Origin: Pseudanabaena sp. BC1403
GTDB lineage: Bacteria > Cyanobacteriota > Cyanobacteriia > Pseudanabaenales > Pseudanabaenaceae
Direction: 5' to 3'
Length of the DNA stretch: 64,000 nt
NCBI RefSeq assembly: GCF_002914585.1
Contig: NZ_PDDM01000004.1
Location: 124,001 to 188,000, forward strand
Below are positions 63,445 to 64,000 of the stretch, one piece after another (positions within the stretch are counted from its first letter, which is position 1; each line of letters opens with the position of its first letter). Under the pieces are notes generated by a model that did not search any database, was not told the DNA's origin, and was given only the letters and a program-made list of their open reading frames with translations. The translations under genes and the position numbers were made by a program.

Positions 63445-63628
63445 GTAGGGGTTTAGCATTTGCGCCACTATTTTCAAACTCACCACGAAAATCTCGATCC
63501 GCAAATGCTAAATCCTCTTCGCTTACACCGATAAATTGTCCCTGCGCTGTGAGGTTTAGGGCATAGCATTCCCATAGATTTGGAATCTGAGAATTTATAA
63601 ATCTCTGCGGCAATGCAATGCCCCTACA
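63445..63628. repeat. Two-module repeat with GTAGGGG...CCCCTAC ends, second copy
   Basis: GTAGGGGTTTAGCATTTGCG (63445-63464) is partly complementary to GATCCGCAAATGCTAAATC (63497-63515). Then TAGGGCATAGCATTCCCATA (about 63559-63578) leads to AATGCAATGCCCCTAC at the end. It has the same modules as 31052-31235 in the opposite order, and many mismatches. Confidence 0.7.
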
Positions 63629-63672
63629 GCTATTTATCGTAAGATTAATCCAAATTTCTGGAAGTTAAGGCT

Positions 63673-64000
63673 ATGACCTCTACGGCGAAAAACTTTGCTG
63701 GGCAAAACTTGCGGGGCAGGTCTTTTAGAGGGCAAGACCTCTCAGGCTCAGACTTTAGCGACACCGATCTGCGGGGCGCAAATTTTACAGGTGCGACTTT
63801 AATCGGCGCAAATTTCTCTAAGGCTGAGACTGGCGTACAAAAGCGATGGGTGGCATTTCAGTTAGTTATTTCCTTCTTTCTGTCGGAATTAGCAGGAATT
63901 TTTGTTGCTTATACTGGTGCATGGGTAACCATTTTTTTCGCCCCTCGCTATATTCTAAGCTCTAGGATCGCCACTGGCATAGCAATGATCATCACTCTTA
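63673..64000 (+). CDS. Pentapeptide-repeat membrane protein (cut by window end)
   Basis: At least 109 residues, continuing past the window. The start MTSTAKNFAGQNLRG leads a run of pentapeptide repeats (DLSGSDFSDTDLRGANFTGA, LIGANFSKAET), then hydrophobic helices beginning WVAFQLVISFFLSELAGIFV. This is the same order (repeat then membrane block) as the protein at 10846-11772, and likely a paralogue. A second repeat segment after the helices is predicted but lies outside the window. Confidence 0.8.
   Translation, partial: MTSTAKNFAGQNLRGRSFRGQDLSGSDFSDTDLRGANFTGATLIGANFSKAETGVQKRWVAFQLVISFFLSELAGIFVAYTGAWVTIFFAPRYILSSRIATGIAMIITL

Noticed and set aside
1-64000. CRISPR array, prophage or intact insertion sequence
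   Set aside because: No regularly spaced direct repeats, phage structural genes or transposase genes were found; dispersed hairpins do not have CRISPR spacing.

Overview
The window is cyanobacterial chromosome. It carries the photosystem I core (psaA, psaB, psaF, psaJ), the photosystem II core (psbD, psbC), chloroplast-type ycf genes (ycf65, ycf54, ycf35, ycf46) and a carboxysomal beta-carbonic anhydrase (ccaA). The palindrome GCGATCGC (HIP1) recurs throughout coding and non-coding DNA. The ccaA gene points to a beta-cyanobacterium. A Pseudanabaena-like lineage is my best guess, but the sequence alone does not prove it.

Layout: 1-6.8 kb has a lipoxygenase, a NarL/LuxR response regulator, a collagen-like secreted protein and a DUF815 AAA+ ATPase. 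7-9.3 kb is a small accessory patch with short ORFs, a RelE-type toxin-antitoxin pair and a collapsed VapBC remnant, ended by tRNA-Pro. 9.5-11.8 kb codes for a membrane rhodanese, a fatty acid hydroxylase and a pentapeptide/membrane protein. 12.4-16.8 kb holds psbD, psbC, ycf65, a HAD phosphatase and ycf54. 16.9-19.8 kb is a PP2C-like phosphatase overlapping a kinase with a pentapeptide tail. 20-24.8 kb carries grpE, dnaK and accD. 24.8-35.4 kb has nagA, a dynamin-like GTPase, an Old Yellow Enzyme with a divergent ArsR regulator, ccaA, an acyltransferase and tsaD. 35.6-45.9 kb has psaFJ, gshA, guaA, a lipoate ligase, a pseudouridine synthase, and CAP and EAL proteins. 45.9-54.3 kb holds ycf35-ycf46, tal and psaAB. 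54.3-64 kb has a DUF433/PIN-like pair, an EcsC-like protein, an L,D-transpeptidase, trpG, TPR and WD40 proteins, a duplicated PTPS/QueD protein, a Uma2 nuclease-fold protein and the start of a second pentapeptide/membrane protein.

The most striking non-coding feature is a large set of long, usually perfect hairpins in intergenic DNA. Arms are commonly 15-31 bp with 3-nt loops. They often have A-rich/T-rich outer ends and a GGCGC-N3-GCGCC type core. Arm sequences differ between copies, yet each copy remains self-complementary. Many lie exactly at gene 3' ends, often including the stop codon, so they probably act as terminators. Some lie between divergently transcribed genes, where no protein-gene terminator is needed. 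Three places carry a nested palindrome family with shared outer sequence (AAATCGGTTTCATAATGAG and neighbours) and copy-specific inner hairpins.

Functionally the region mixes core photosynthesis and housekeeping genes with small mobile or toxin-antitoxin remnants. psbD and psbC, which normally overlap, are separated here by 218 bp containing a strong terminator. No CRISPR array, prophage or intact insertion sequence was seen.
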